Below, piece by piece: positions 25,961-33,953 of a stretch of 64,000 nucleotides of DNA (positions are counted from its first letter, which is position 1; each line of letters begins with the position of its first letter). Under the pieces are notes generated by a model. It saw only the letters and a program-made list of their open reading frames with translations. It ran no database searches and was not told the origin of the DNA. The stretch spans positions 1-64,000 of the forward strand of contig NZ_OBEB01000004.1 of NCBI RefSeq assembly GCF_900215315.1. Direction: 5' to 3'. The stretch is from Arsukibacterium tuosuense (GTDB taxonomy: Bacteria > Pseudomonadota > Gammaproteobacteria > Enterobacterales > Alteromonadaceae). The position numbers and the translations under genes were made by a program.

Positions 25961-27121
25961 ATGGCCAACTATTTACAGCCCGGTGTTTATGTAAATGAAA
26001 CTCCGGTTGTTGTTAAGTCGGTAACCGCAGCAGCGACCACCAGGGTTGCGTTTATTGGCAGCGCTGATTCGGGCCCGCTGGCTAAGCCAGTGCTTATTGC
26101 CAGCTTTGCTGATTATCAGCAGCAATTCCAGGACCCTGAGCAAGACGCTGCGACCATCCCGGATCCGATGACGCAGGCTGTAATGGCTTTTTTTGGTAAC
26201 GGCGGCAAAAGTGCCTATATCTGTCGCGTAACAGATAACAATTATCAGGCGTTTTACCAGGATGTATTATGTAATTACCGGGATTTCAGTCTGATAGTGC
26301 TGCCAGGCCAGTACTGGGGAAACACGACAAGTAAGGCGGCGATAATGGCTACGCTGACATTTTGTCAGCAGGTGCGCCATTGTATGGTGTTACTGGATAT
26401 GGCGCCCGGCCAGCAACTGCACAGCAAAGCCAGTGTCAACGCAACCAAGCTGCCAACGTCCAGCTATGCCGCTGTGTATTACCCCTGGTTAATGATGGCT
26501 AATCCGCTACATCATGCCACTACCAACCCGGCCGCACCCAAAACATTGCTGATCGCACCATCGGCGGTGGCGGCGGCAGTTTTTGTCAAAACGGATAATA
26601 AATATGGTGTATGGAAGGCGCCGGCAGGAGTCTCTGCTAAGATCGCCGGCGTAAGCGGCCTCGAGTTTAATGTTGATGATGATAGTCAGCAGCAGTTAAA
26701 TCCACTTGGCATAAATTGCATCCGCACCCTGCCCAGATTAGGCACGGTGGTGTGGGGTGCCCGGACCCTGGCCAGCCAGACTGACCCGGAGTGGCGTTAT
26801 ATTTCAGTAAGACGCACCGCCATTTTTCTGGAGCAAAGCATTATTCAAAGCTTGCAGTGGGCCGTATTTGAACCCAATGATCGACCGCTGTGGCAAACGG
26901 TCCGTCTTAATATCAGTAATTTCCTGGTAACCCTGTTTCGGGCGGGTGCGATGCAGGGAACCACGCAAAAGGAAGCTTTTTTTGTCCGCTGCGGCTTGCA
27001 TGAAACCATGAACCAACAGGATCTTGACCAGCAGCAACTGGTTATTGAGCTCGGCTTTGCGCCGGTTAAACCGGCGGAGTTTGTTGTGCTGAGAATCATT
27101 TATAAACTGAACCCGCCGTAA
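25961..27121 (+). CDS. Orphan contractile-tail sheath protein
   Basis: 386 residues with the phage/eCIS tail sheath signature: N-terminal LQPGVYVNETP, FIGSADSGP, and a C-terminal block DPEWRYISVRRTAIFLEQSI, QWAVFEPNDRPLWQTVRLNI, then LVIELGFAPVKPAEFVVLRI. In phages and extracellular contractile injection systems this protein forms the outer contractile tube. Here no tube, baseplate, spike, ATPase or terminator gene is found on either side; neighbours are a DUF2891 gene and pepD. GGGGA at 25949-25953 precedes the ATG. The frame is intact from conserved start to conserved end, so it is not obviously decaying. It is either a phage relic or a repurposed protein. Confidence 0.88.
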   Translation: MANYLQPGVYVNETPVVVKSVTAAATTRVAFIGSADSGPLAKPVLIASFADYQQQFQDPEQDAATIPDPMTQAVMAFFGNGGKSAYICRVTDNNYQAFYQDVLCNYRDFSLIVLPGQYWGNTTSKAAIMATLTFCQQVRHCMVLLDMAPGQQLHSKASVNATKLPTSSYAAVYYPWLMMANPLHHATTNPAAPKTLLIAPSAVAAAVFVKTDNKYGVWKAPAGVSAKIAGVSGLEFNVDDDSQQQLNPLGINCIRTLPRLGTVVWGARTLASQTDPEWRYISVRRTAIFLEQSIIQSLQWAVFEPNDRPLWQTVRLNISNFLVTLFRAGAMQGTTQKEAFFVRCGLHETMNQQDLDQQQLVIELGFAPVKPAEFVVLRIIYKLNPP

Positions 27122-27265
27122 AACGCTGGCAGCACATCTTTACAGTATATTTTACAATGCAGCGGGGCTCTGTCGGCACTGGCCCGGGTAGTCCTCAACT
27201 CCACAGGTAGCTTATGTTAAACTGACGCAAATTTCGCATAGTTAACCCTTTTTCAGGAGTTTTTC

Positions 27266-28726
27266 GTGGCTGCATTAAGCGCTTTATATCCGCAACCATT
27301 ATGGCAATGGTTTGAACAGATTTGTGCCATTCCTCACCCATCGAAACATGAACAGGCATTAAGCCAGCATATTCAGAACTGGGCGCGCAAGCTGGGCCTG
27401 AATGTGGTGGAAGATAAGGTAGGCAACCTTATTATTAAAAAGCCTGCTACAGCGGGTATGGAAAACCGCAAGCCAGTGGTTATTCAGGCCCATTTAGATA
27501 TGGTGCCGCAGAAAAATGCCGACAAAGTTCACGACTTCACTAAAGATCCTATTGAGGCCTATGTTGACGGTGACTGGGTAACCGCTAATGGCACTACCCT
27601 GGGTGCCGATAACGGCATTGGTATGGCATCCGCCCTGGCAATACTAGGTAGCAGTGAGATAAAACACGGGCCGTTAGAAGTGTTGTTAACCATTGATGAA
27701 GAGGCCGGCATGACCGGTGCCTTTGGCCTGCAGCCCGGCGTGTTGCAAGCTGAGATCCTGATCAACACTGACTCTGAGCAGGAAGGTGAAATTTATATGG
27801 GCTGTGCCGGCGGGGTGGATGCTGAATTCAGCGTGCCGGTAAGCTGGCAGAGTGTACCGGCAGGCAGTCAGGCCGTTACCCTCAGTTTAAGTGGTTTAAA
27901 AGGCGGCCACTCCGGGGTCAATATTCATTTAGGTCGTGGCAATGCCAATAAGCTGCTGGCCCGTTTTCTGGTGGCTGAAGCACAAGAGCTGGAACTGCAG
28001 CTAAGCTCGATATCCGGCGGCTCGCTGCGAAATGCTATTCCGCGCGAGGCTGCAGTCAGCCTGTGTTTGCCTGCCGCTAAACTGGATTTACTGCAGCAGA
28101 AAATCAGCCGGTTTCAGCAGTTAGTGCAACAGGAACTGGCGGCAGTTGAGCCGGCTATTAAACTTAGCCTGAGCCAAACCAGCCTGCCAGAGCAGGTGAT
28201 GACGCCCGCCAGCCAGCGGAAGCTGTTAAATTTACTGCACGCATGCCCGAACGACGTGATGAGGATGAGCGACGAAATTCCGGGGGTTACCGAAACCTCA
28301 TTGAATATGGGCGTGATTAATACCTCGGATAATCAGGTGCAGGTATTGTGTTTAATCCGCTCGTTAATTGATTCAGGCCGTGAGCATGTTGAAACCATGC
28401 TGGCCTCGCTGGCAGAGCTGGCAGGGGCTGAAGTCAGTTTCAGTGGTGCCTATCCGGGCTGGAAGCCAGACCCCAGCTCACCGGTGATGAAAATCGTTAA
28501 CGATACCTATCAGGATATTTACCAGAAACAACCGGTCATTATGGTTATCCACGCTGGTTTAGAGTGCGGTTTGTTTAAAAAGCCCTACCCGGAAATGGAT
28601 ATGGTGTCGATTGGCCCGACTATTCGCTACCCACATGGCCCTGATGAAATGGTTAATATTGAAACGGTTGGCCAGTACTGGCAATTGCTGCTGGCTGTAC
28701 TGGAACGGATCCCCGCCAGGAGCTGA
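27266..28726 (+). CDS. pepD: Cytosol non-specific dipeptidase PepD (M20)
   Basis: Aminoacyl-histidine dipeptidase, 486 residues (E. coli PepD 485). It cleaves Xaa-His and other dipeptides in the cytosol. Zinc-site motifs: IQAHLDMVPQ, LGADNGIGMA, DEEAGMTGAFGL, NTDSEQEGEIYMGCAGG, and the C-terminal VIHAGLECGLF. The lid domain begins near GLKGGHSGVNIH. It uses GTG 27266 with CAGGAGT at 27254-27260. Single gene with its own upstream region. Confidence 0.95.
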   Translation: MAALSALYPQPLWQWFEQICAIPHPSKHEQALSQHIQNWARKLGLNVVEDKVGNLIIKKPATAGMENRKPVVIQAHLDMVPQKNADKVHDFTKDPIEAYVDGDWVTANGTTLGADNGIGMASALAILGSSEIKHGPLEVLLTIDEEAGMTGAFGLQPGVLQAEILINTDSEQEGEIYMGCAGGVDAEFSVPVSWQSVPAGSQAVTLSLSGLKGGHSGVNIHLGRGNANKLLARFLVAEAQELELQLSSISGGSLRNAIPREAAVSLCLPAAKLDLLQQKISRFQQLVQQELAAVEPAIKLSLSQTSLPEQVMTPASQRKLLNLLHACPNDVMRMSDEIPGVTETSLNMGVINTSDNQVQVLCLIRSLIDSGREHVETMLASLAELAGAEVSFSGAYPGWKPDPSSPVMKIVNDTYQDIYQKQPVIMVIHAGLECGLFKKPYPEMDMVSIGPTIRYPHGPDEMVNIETVGQYWQLLLAVLERIPARS

Positions 28727-28852
28727 AGCCGCTAACCTATACTATCTCGTGGCAGAGTCTGGCTATTAGCCGATGGCAAATGGTCAGACTCAGCAAGGGT
28801 TAAGCTGAAAGCCAACATACTGCGCTAATTCTGTTAAACCGGGGAGTGATTA

Positions 28853-29503
28853 ACGTCAGCACCTGCCGACAACACGCACAATACAGACACTACAGATGAT
28901 CCATTAGCCCGCCATCATACACCCGCCAATATATCTGATCGCATTGCTTTTCGCCTGACTAAAATGCTGCGTTTTTGCGCTGATACCTTTTTTGCCAAAC
29001 GCTATGGCCACCGCGCGGTTATTCTGGAAACGGTAGCCGGGGTGCCGGGTATGGTCGCGGGTATGCTACGCCATATGCGCAGTTTGCGAAGAATGGAAGA
29101 CGACCACGGCTGGATCCGCACTTTACTGGATGAAGCCGAAAATGAACGGATGCACCTGATGACCTTTATCGAAATTGCCAAACCAAACTGGTTTGAGCGG
29201 TTTCTTATTCTGCTGGCCCAGGGGATGTTTTTCAGCGGCTTTTTGCTGCTGTACATTATTTCGGCGAAAACGGCTCACCGGTTAGTCGGCTACTTTGAAG
29301 AAGAAGCGGTGTACAGTTATAGCTGCTACCTGGAAGAAGTAGACAATGGTGCCATTGAAAATATACCGGCGCCACAAGTGGCAATTGATTACTGGGATTT
29401 GGCAGCCGATGCCCGCTTACGTGATGTGATTATTGCGGTGCGGGCTGATGAAGCTAACCATCGCGACGTAAACCACGATTTTGCTAACCAGCTGGCAGGA
29501 TAG
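28853..29503 (+). CDS. aox: Cyanide-insensitive alternative oxidase (AOX), non-canonical start
   Basis: Di-iron ubiquinol oxidase. Motifs: [37 protein letters not shown] and [12 protein letters not shown], carrying the four Glu and two His iron ligands. It would pass electrons from ubiquinol to oxygen at the membrane without proton pumping. The only ATG in the N-terminal part (28964) lies inside conserved sequence: the 15 or so residues before it ([10 protein letters not shown]...) match AOX of plants and bacteria. The frame is open upstream to a TGA at 28847 but holds no ATG, GTG or TTG. GGGGAG at 28841-28846 stands 6 nt before an in-frame ACG (28853), used here as the start, giving 216 residues. 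A frameshift near the start is the alternative; a conservative call would begin at 28964. Confidence 0.85.
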   Translation, partial: TSAPADNTHNTDTTDDPLARHHTPANISDRIAFRLTKMLRFCADTFFAKRYGHRAVILETVAGVPGMVAGMLRHMRSLRRMEDDHGWIRTLLDEAENERMHLMTFIEIAKPNWFERFLILLAQGMFFSGFLLLYIISAKTAHRLVGYFEEEAVYSYSCYLEEVDNGAIENIPAPQVAIDYWDLAADARLRDVIIAVRADEANHRDVNHDFANQLAG

Positions 29504-29743
29504 TGCAGGTCTCATCTTCTACCGCAACCAGCGAAGCGCTAGCGAGAGTAGATTATTCATCGTGAGTAATTTTTTACATTTGTCCTATCATTTTTGTCGG
29601 GTTATTTTACACCACTCTTATCGTTAACTATTAAATTATTGATTTTATTTGATATTTTATGGTGGTCCGTTTTTTGCTTTACCGACCCCGCAAAATGTAA
29701 CTTAATGTAATTTTTTCTAAAAATGAACCGAGAGATAATAAAA

Positions 29744-30721
29744 ATGAAAAAACAAGTAGTGCTCGCGTCCATGCTCGCCTTATTGTCTGCAGATGCTATG
29801 GCTGGTGTAATTCGTGACGATATTAGTGATATAGCTTACCGGCAGCTTTCTTACAACCAACAGTTTGACAGTGTAGGCGCAATTTTATTTGATACAGCTG
29901 CAGGAGGTTACATTTGTAGCGGCACGGTAGTAGCCAGTAATTGGGTGCTAACTGCAGGCCACTGTGTGGATGAAGCAATAAATATGACATTCTTGCTGCC
30001 ACAATTTAATGAAGAGAGAACGACACTTTTAGGCCACGTTGCGCACACTGCTACAGATTGGACGGCACATGAAAACTGGACCGGCGCCAATTTATGGAGC
30101 GGTTGGGATATCGGGTTAATGTATTTTGATAACCCATTTAATGTCACTCCTGCAAATTTGTATAGCGGAGACAGCGAGACGGGCGCCGTCACTACCCATG
30201 TCGGTTACGGCGCGACAGGTAACGGATTAACAGGCGTAACCGCAGGCGCAGGTACCAGACGAGCTGGCCAGAATGTAGTTGATGGCCTGTATTCTGATGC
30301 CGGAACTGGTCAGCAAATTCTTGTTTCGGATTTTGATCATCGTGATGAAACAGCTCTGAATACTGACTTCGGCATGACTCACAATGATTTTGTTAATTAT
30401 GCATATAGTGTATTGGGGTTTGGCCTGACATCGGACAATGGGGCTCTTGATTTAGAGTACGGTATTGCCGGTGGAGACTCGGGTGGTGCCGCTTTCATCG
30501 AGCAAAGCGGAGAGTGGTTGCTGGCTGGAGTGCATTCTTTTGGTAGTGGCTTGTACCGGGCGCCTACCAGTCGCTACGGTGAAATTTATGGTTCCGTGCG
30601 GGTTAGCGATCACTATGACTGGATCCAATCATATACTGCTATGGCAGTGCCAAATCCGGCGACGCTGGCACTATTTGGCTTCGGGCTAACCATGTTATGG
30701 GCACGTCGCCGCCGCCGTTAA
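29744..30721 (+). CDS. Secreted trypsin-like serine protease with PEP-CTERM-like tail
   Basis: 325 residues from ATG 29744. A signal peptide ends AMA (residue 20). The S1 triad is present: His73 in LTAGHC, Asp122 in WDIGLMYF, Ser246 in GGDSGG. The C-terminus VPNPATLALFGFGLTMLW followed by Arg-rich residues is a PEP-CTERM/VPxP sorting signal with Asn in place of Glu. Such tails are processed by exosortase, which is not in this window. The gene and the roughly 150 bases before it are visibly richer in A+T than their neighbours, suggesting recent acquisition. An ATG seven codons upstream lacks a ribosome binding site. A strong terminator follows. Confidence 0.88.
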   Translation: MKKQVVLASMLALLSADAMAGVIRDDISDIAYRQLSYNQQFDSVGAILFDTAAGGYICSGTVVASNWVLTAGHCVDEAINMTFLLPQFNEERTTLLGHVAHTATDWTAHENWTGANLWSGWDIGLMYFDNPFNVTPANLYSGDSETGAVTTHVGYGATGNGLTGVTAGAGTRRAGQNVVDGLYSDAGTGQQILVSDFDHRDETALNTDFGMTHNDFVNYAYSVLGFGLTSDNGALDLEYGIAGGDSGGAAFIEQSGEWLLAGVHSFGSGLYRAPTSRYGEIYGSVRVSDHYDWIQSYTAMAVPNPATLALFGFGLTMLWARRRRR

Positions 30722-30750
30722 CATAAATTTCTGCTTAAATTGTTTATTGA

Positions 30751-30779
30751 AAAAACCACCTTTTAAGGTGGTTTTTTTT
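30751..30779 (+). terminator. Rho-independent terminator of the serine protease gene
   Basis: AAAAACCACCTT and AAGGTGGTTTTT pair around a T-rich turn (30751-30777), followed by further T residues. It is symmetrical, so it may also end the convergent amidase transcript at 30818. Confidence 0.88.
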
Positions 30780-30817
30780 AGCGTAGTGTTCTTGCAAACT
30801 ATAGCTGTATGCAATTA

Positions 30818-31483
30818 TCAGGGCAGCGGTTTAAGCGACAAACTGCTTAATTGGCTGCGCAGCCGGTTCATAAAAGCAATATCCGGGTCATTCTTTTCGG
30901 TAAAATAATTGGCATCGGTTTCCTTCCACCAACTGGTATCCCTGAATCGGTGGTATTCGCTATGGCCCAGCACATATTCTATCGGATACTTATTTGCTAA
31001 GTAGCTGATAAGTTTGGTATTGGCCTCCAGCTGCGCTTCAGTCATCGGCAGGCTGTCACCATCGGCAATATTTTCAATACCAATGGCGGTGTAGTTCAAG
31101 CCAATGGTGTGCCGTGCCATGGTGTTTTCGGGCATCAGTTGGTAAATAGTGCCATCCCGGTCAATGACAAACTGGCTGGAGACATTTAAATCGCCGCCGG
31201 CCCGAATCCCATCGCGTGCAGCTGGCAACTCTGGCGGGTTAAAGACCTCGAAGGTTTTTTCGAAAGTGGGGATCACCGTCCAGTGTACCACCACCATCCG
31301 CGGTTCAATGGTGGGTTCTTTCTGAACCATGCCGTAACGCTCCTGCATATATTGCAGGGTCAGCGCTTTGCGCTTCTCATCAAAAATAATTGGTTTTTGA
31401 ATAATCACCAGATCGTCTGGCACAGTGTCGGCAGCAGATAGCGGTGACAGCAAACCAAGCAGACAGAGCAGTAGTTTTTTCAT
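30818..31483 (-). CDS. Secreted N-acetylmuramoyl-L-alanine amidase (Amidase_2 family)
   Basis: 221 residues. A signal peptide (about 1-18) is followed by an Amidase_2/PGRP domain: MVVVHWT (zinc His), SSQFVIDRDGTIYQLMP, MARHTIGLNYTAIGIEN (second His) and LGHSEYHRFRD near the C-terminus. It would cut the amide between N-acetylmuramic acid and L-Ala of murein in the periplasm, for recycling or remodelling. Unlike AmpD it carries a signal peptide, so an AmiD/AmpDh-like location is expected; no lipobox Cys is seen. Single gene. Confidence 0.9.
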   Translation of the reverse strand: MKKLLLCLLGLLSPLSAADTVPDDLVIIQKPIIFDEKRKALTLQYMQERYGMVQKEPTIEPRMVVVHWTVIPTFEKTFEVFNPPELPAARDGIRAGGDLNVSSQFVIDRDGTIYQLMPENTMARHTIGLNYTAIGIENIADGDSLPMTEAQLEANTKLISYLANKYPIEYVLGHSEYHRFRDTSWWKETDANYFTEKNDPDIAFMNRLRSQLSSLSLKPLP

Positions 31484-31824
31484 AGTTATTCCTTATCCGT
31501 CAGGACCCTTCAGAGTAATGACTGTAAAGCTGATTCCTGGCGTAACACGGCAGGTGTGGTCTTTGCTAAAGAGTAACATTGTTCCCGGCAATGTAAATAT
31601 TACCTTTAGCAGACAAACGGACTGCTGCTTATTACTTCGCAACGTTCTCCCAATATCTTATAACCGGAAGGAATGCGGCTAACTAATGGCAATTTTTCAG
31701 TTAGTTAGTGACTTTTCCACTGAGCGTGACACTTCTGGAAGGGTAGCACAGTCAATGGGTATTAATTATGCATCAGACAGCTATAAGCAGATCGGCTATA
31801 AACTTGAATAAGGAGACAACGACA
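31484..31824 (+). promoter_or_regulatory. 341-base intergenic region before the persulfide dioxygenase gene
   Basis: No gene is seen. Two inverted repeats stand out: ACATTG-N7-CAATGT (31576-31594) and CTAACT/AGTTAG (31679-31684 with 31699-31704). Either could be an operator or leader hairpin for the downstream sulfur gene. AAGGAGA at 31810-31816 is the ribosome binding site for ATG 31825. No clear sigma-70 promoter is identified. Confidence 0.35.
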
Positions 31825-33189
31825 ATGAAGCTTCGACGCATTGAAACTCCCGGTATTGCCCATTATGCCTGGCTGCTGGCCGACGGCGAGCAGGCGATGT
31901 TAGTGGACCCCAGCCGGCATGTGCAGAAATATCTGGACACAGCCCGGGAGATGGCAACCCGGATTACCCATATTGTTGAGACCCACCGTCATGAAGACTT
32001 TGTCATGGGTGCGGCATGGTTAGCAAGGCGCAGCGGCGCCAGAATTTACAACGGCAACCATGAAACCTTCGGTCATGGCGATTGCCGGCTTGAGGACGGC
32101 GATACGTTTTACGTGGGTAACTTGTTAATACGGGCGTTTCATACGCCTGGTCATACCCCGGAAAGTATGTGTTACGCCGTTTATAAAGATGACGATGCTG
32201 AGGTAGCCTGGGCGATATTCACCGGAGATACCTTATTTTTCGGTGATACCGGCCGTTCCGATTTACCGGATGAAGACAGCGCGGTGGAAAATGCCGGCTG
32301 TATTTATGATGCAGTGCACAACAAGCTGGCTGGCCTGGGCGATACCGCATTAGTATTGCCTGCCCATGGGCCAGGATCAGTATGCGGTAGCGGTATGGCA
32401 GAGCGTTCGTGGTCGACCATTGGCGATGAAAAAACCTACAATGATGTTTTTACGCTATCGCGGGAAGCGTTTGCCCAAAAGAAAGGCGGCGAACGACTGC
32501 CACGGCCCCCTTACTTCCGGCATATGGAGAAGGTTAATCTGCAAGGTGGCTTGCCACCAAAGCTGCGGGATGGTGATGTAGGTTTGGTTAATGTAGCTGA
32601 TTTTGCGCAAGGTGGAGAAAACCAGCATGTTTACGACACCCGTTTGCCGGAAGCCTTCGCCGGTGGCCACATTCCGGACAGTTACAGTATCTGGCTTGGC
32701 GGCCTACCAGTATTTGGTGGCTGGGTTGGTGATGCCAACAGCCCTGTTTACCTGGTAACAGATCGTAATGATGATCTAGACCCTGCTGTCCGTCATTTAA
32801 GCAATATTGGCCAGGATAATGTACGTGGTGCCTTAGCCGGTGGGTTTGAAAGCTGGCGGGACGCCGGGCGCGACGTGGAGCATAGTGGCGTGATTACTCC
32901 AGGGGTATTACATAACATGGATAACAAGCTGCAAGTGCTGGATGTGCGTGAGATTGACGAGTTTGACAGTGGGCATATACCCGGTGCGGTACATTGTTAC
33001 GTCGGCTATCTGGCTGATAAACTCAGTGAGTTACCTTTAGACAAAGCTAAGCCTGTGGTCGTTACCTGTGGGGTAGGACATCGGGCCGGCCTGGGTGTCA
33101 GTATTCTGCTACGAGCCGGTTTTCAGGATGTGAGCAATTTATTAGGTGGCATGAAAGCCTGGCAAGCGCTCGATTTACCTGTTGAATAA
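31825..33189 (+). CDS. CstB-like persulfide dioxygenase-rhodanese fusion
   Basis: 454 residues. An N-terminal metallo-beta-lactamase fold carries THRHEDFVMG (the HxHxDF variant of persulfide dioxygenases), HTPGHTPESM, FTGDTLFFGDTGRSDL and PAHGPGSVCG. Two rhodanese-like domains follow: the first (about 255-345) lacks an active-site Cys; the second (about 355-450) has TCGVGHRAG with the catalytic Cys. The combination recalls CstB, which oxidises persulfides to sulfite and thiosulfate. It would detoxify sulfide-derived persulfides in the cytosol. The start ATG 31825 has AAGGAGA; a longer in-frame start at 31768 has none. No sulfide:quinone reductase or CstR is adjacent. Confidence 0.85.
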   Translation: MKLRRIETPGIAHYAWLLADGEQAMLVDPSRHVQKYLDTAREMATRITHIVETHRHEDFVMGAAWLARRSGARIYNGNHETFGHGDCRLEDGDTFYVGNLLIRAFHTPGHTPESMCYAVYKDDDAEVAWAIFTGDTLFFGDTGRSDLPDEDSAVENAGCIYDAVHNKLAGLGDTALVLPAHGPGSVCGSGMAERSWSTIGDEKTYNDVFTLSREAFAQKKGGERLPRPPYFRHMEKVNLQGGLPPKLRDGDVGLVNVADFAQGGENQHVYDTRLPEAFAGGHIPDSYSIWLGGLPVFGGWVGDANSPVYLVTDRNDDLDPAVRHLSNIGQDNVRGALAGGFESWRDAGRDVEHSGVITPGVLHNMDNKLQVLDVREIDEFDSGHIPGAVHCYVGYLADKLSELPLDKAKPVVVTCGVGHRAGLGVSILLRAGFQDVSNLLGGMKAWQALDLPVE

Positions 33190-33254
33190 ACGAGTATAGT
33201 TGGTTAAAGGCTGCAAAAGGTATAGTGTACAAAGAGTTGACAACAAGGCGCTGC

Positions 33255-33278
33255 GTGAAACGGTGGACCCAGTTGGGT
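33255..33278 (-). repeat. tRNA 3'-end-like fragment
   Basis: Read on the minus strand, this stretch matches the last part of the neighbouring tRNA (T-arm, acceptor and CCA, plus flank) at about 18 of 24 positions. It lies about 110 bases downstream of the intact tRNA on the same strand and looks like a worn duplicate of its 3' end. Confidence 0.45.
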
Positions 33279-33387
33279 GAAACGAGCGTAGTAACAAAGT
33301 ATTGCTTTGTGCGAGTTGAACGCGTAGCAGCTTTAGCTGCAAGAGGGAATAGTTCGCTGAGGGTTAACATGAAAGCGTAGCTTGAAA

Positions 33388-33464
33388 TGGTGGCCCCAGC
33401 TGGACTCGAACCAGCGACCGATCGATTATGAGTCGAGCGCTCTAACCAACTGAGCTATGGGGCC
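33388..33464 (-). tRNA. ileX: tRNA with CAU anticodon (probably tRNA-Ile2, ileX-like)
   Basis: 77 bases including an encoded CCA. The acceptor stem GGCCCCA pairs with TGGGGCC; D-arm GCTCAGTTGGTTAGAGC; anticodon loop CTCATAA; T-arm CGCTGGTTCGAGTCCAGCT. The CAU anticodon is shared by elongator Met and lysidine-modified Ile2. The GGCCCC acceptor end and the position next to rpoD, as E. coli ileX, favour Ile2. Its precursor would begin about 340 bases upstream, in the repeat region. Confidence 0.92.
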
Positions 33465-33764
33465 ATGTTAAACTTTTTACTGAGGTGCCAGGGTACATCC
33501 TGTAGCCTCATTCCGGCTCGACCATCCACGGTCTCGCCTTCGTGTCTTTCGGCGTGACGTTAAGTCACCCCTCATCGCCTAATGGCGACCGCCCCTCAGC
33601 CAACTCAGCTATGGGGCCATGTTAAACTTTTTACTGAGGTGCCAGGGTACATCCTGTTGCCTCATTCCGGCTCGACCATCCACGGTCTCGCCTTCGTGTC
33701 TTTCGGCGTGACGTTAAGTCACCCCTCATCGCCTTGCGGCGACCGCCCCTCAGCCAACAGAGCT
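33457..33764 (-). repeat. Two tandem 154-bp structured units with truncated tRNA 5' ends
   Basis: Units 33457-33610 and 33611-33764 are nearly identical; the few differences include loop changes that keep stems. On the minus strand each unit begins right after a tRNA-like 5' piece (GGCCCCATAGCT then GTTGGCTGAG), diverging from the tRNA after about 20 bases. Stems seen in each: GAGG/CCTC with inner CAGG/CCTG, GACC/GGTC inside GGC/GCC, GTGAC/GTCAC, and CGCC/GGCG closed by ATTA in one unit and GCAA in the other. They lie between the tRNA promoter and the intact tRNA, so they should be part of its precursor. Confidence 0.85.
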
Positions 33765-33812
33765 ATGGGGCCACACTATCGCTATATTGCTGTGCAACAT
33801 GAAGCGGCAGGC

Positions 33813-33841
33813 AGTATAAAAACTTTTGTTCGCTTTGTCAT
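33813..33841 (-). promoter_or_regulatory. Stringent-type promoter for the tRNA transcript
   Basis: On the minus strand ATGACA (33841-33836) lies 17 bp before TATACT (33818-33813), followed by a G+C-rich discriminator (GCCTGCCGC) typical of stable-RNA promoters. The first truncated tRNA 5' end begins about 30 bases after the expected start point. Confidence 0.65.
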
Positions 33842-33902
33842 CCGGCTTGTTAGGCTAAGTGCAGTTAATTGCTGCTTTTTTAGGCTTTAAGCTGTTTTAA
33901 AT

Positions 33903-33930
33903 AACAAAGGCGCCGGTTGGCGCCTTTGTT
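33903..33930. terminator. Terminator after rpoD
   Basis: AACAAAGGCGCC (33903-33914) and GGCGCCTTTGTT (33919-33930) make a perfect 12-bp stem with a GGTT loop, followed on the minus strand by a T-rich stretch. It lies 24 bases past the rpoD stop and also separates rpoD from the tRNA promoter. Confidence 0.9.
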
Positions 33931-33953
33931 TGTGTAGCTGCACTATCCGAAGT

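Noticed and set aside
25755-27265. Prophage remnant around the sheath gene
   Set aside because: No integrase, attachment repeats or other phage genes are visible; only the sheath itself supports it.
28755-28791. GAGTCTG/CAGACTC hairpin after pepD as a terminator
   Set aside because: Seven pairs around a 23-base loop and no T-run; too weak to call.
33457-33764. CRISPR-like array
   Set aside because: Only two long units with no spacers between short repeats; they are tandem duplications tied to a tRNA.
33582-33890. 102-codon plus-strand frame over the tandem units
   Set aside because: It is opposite to the tRNA transcript and contains the duplicated unit; no protein signature.
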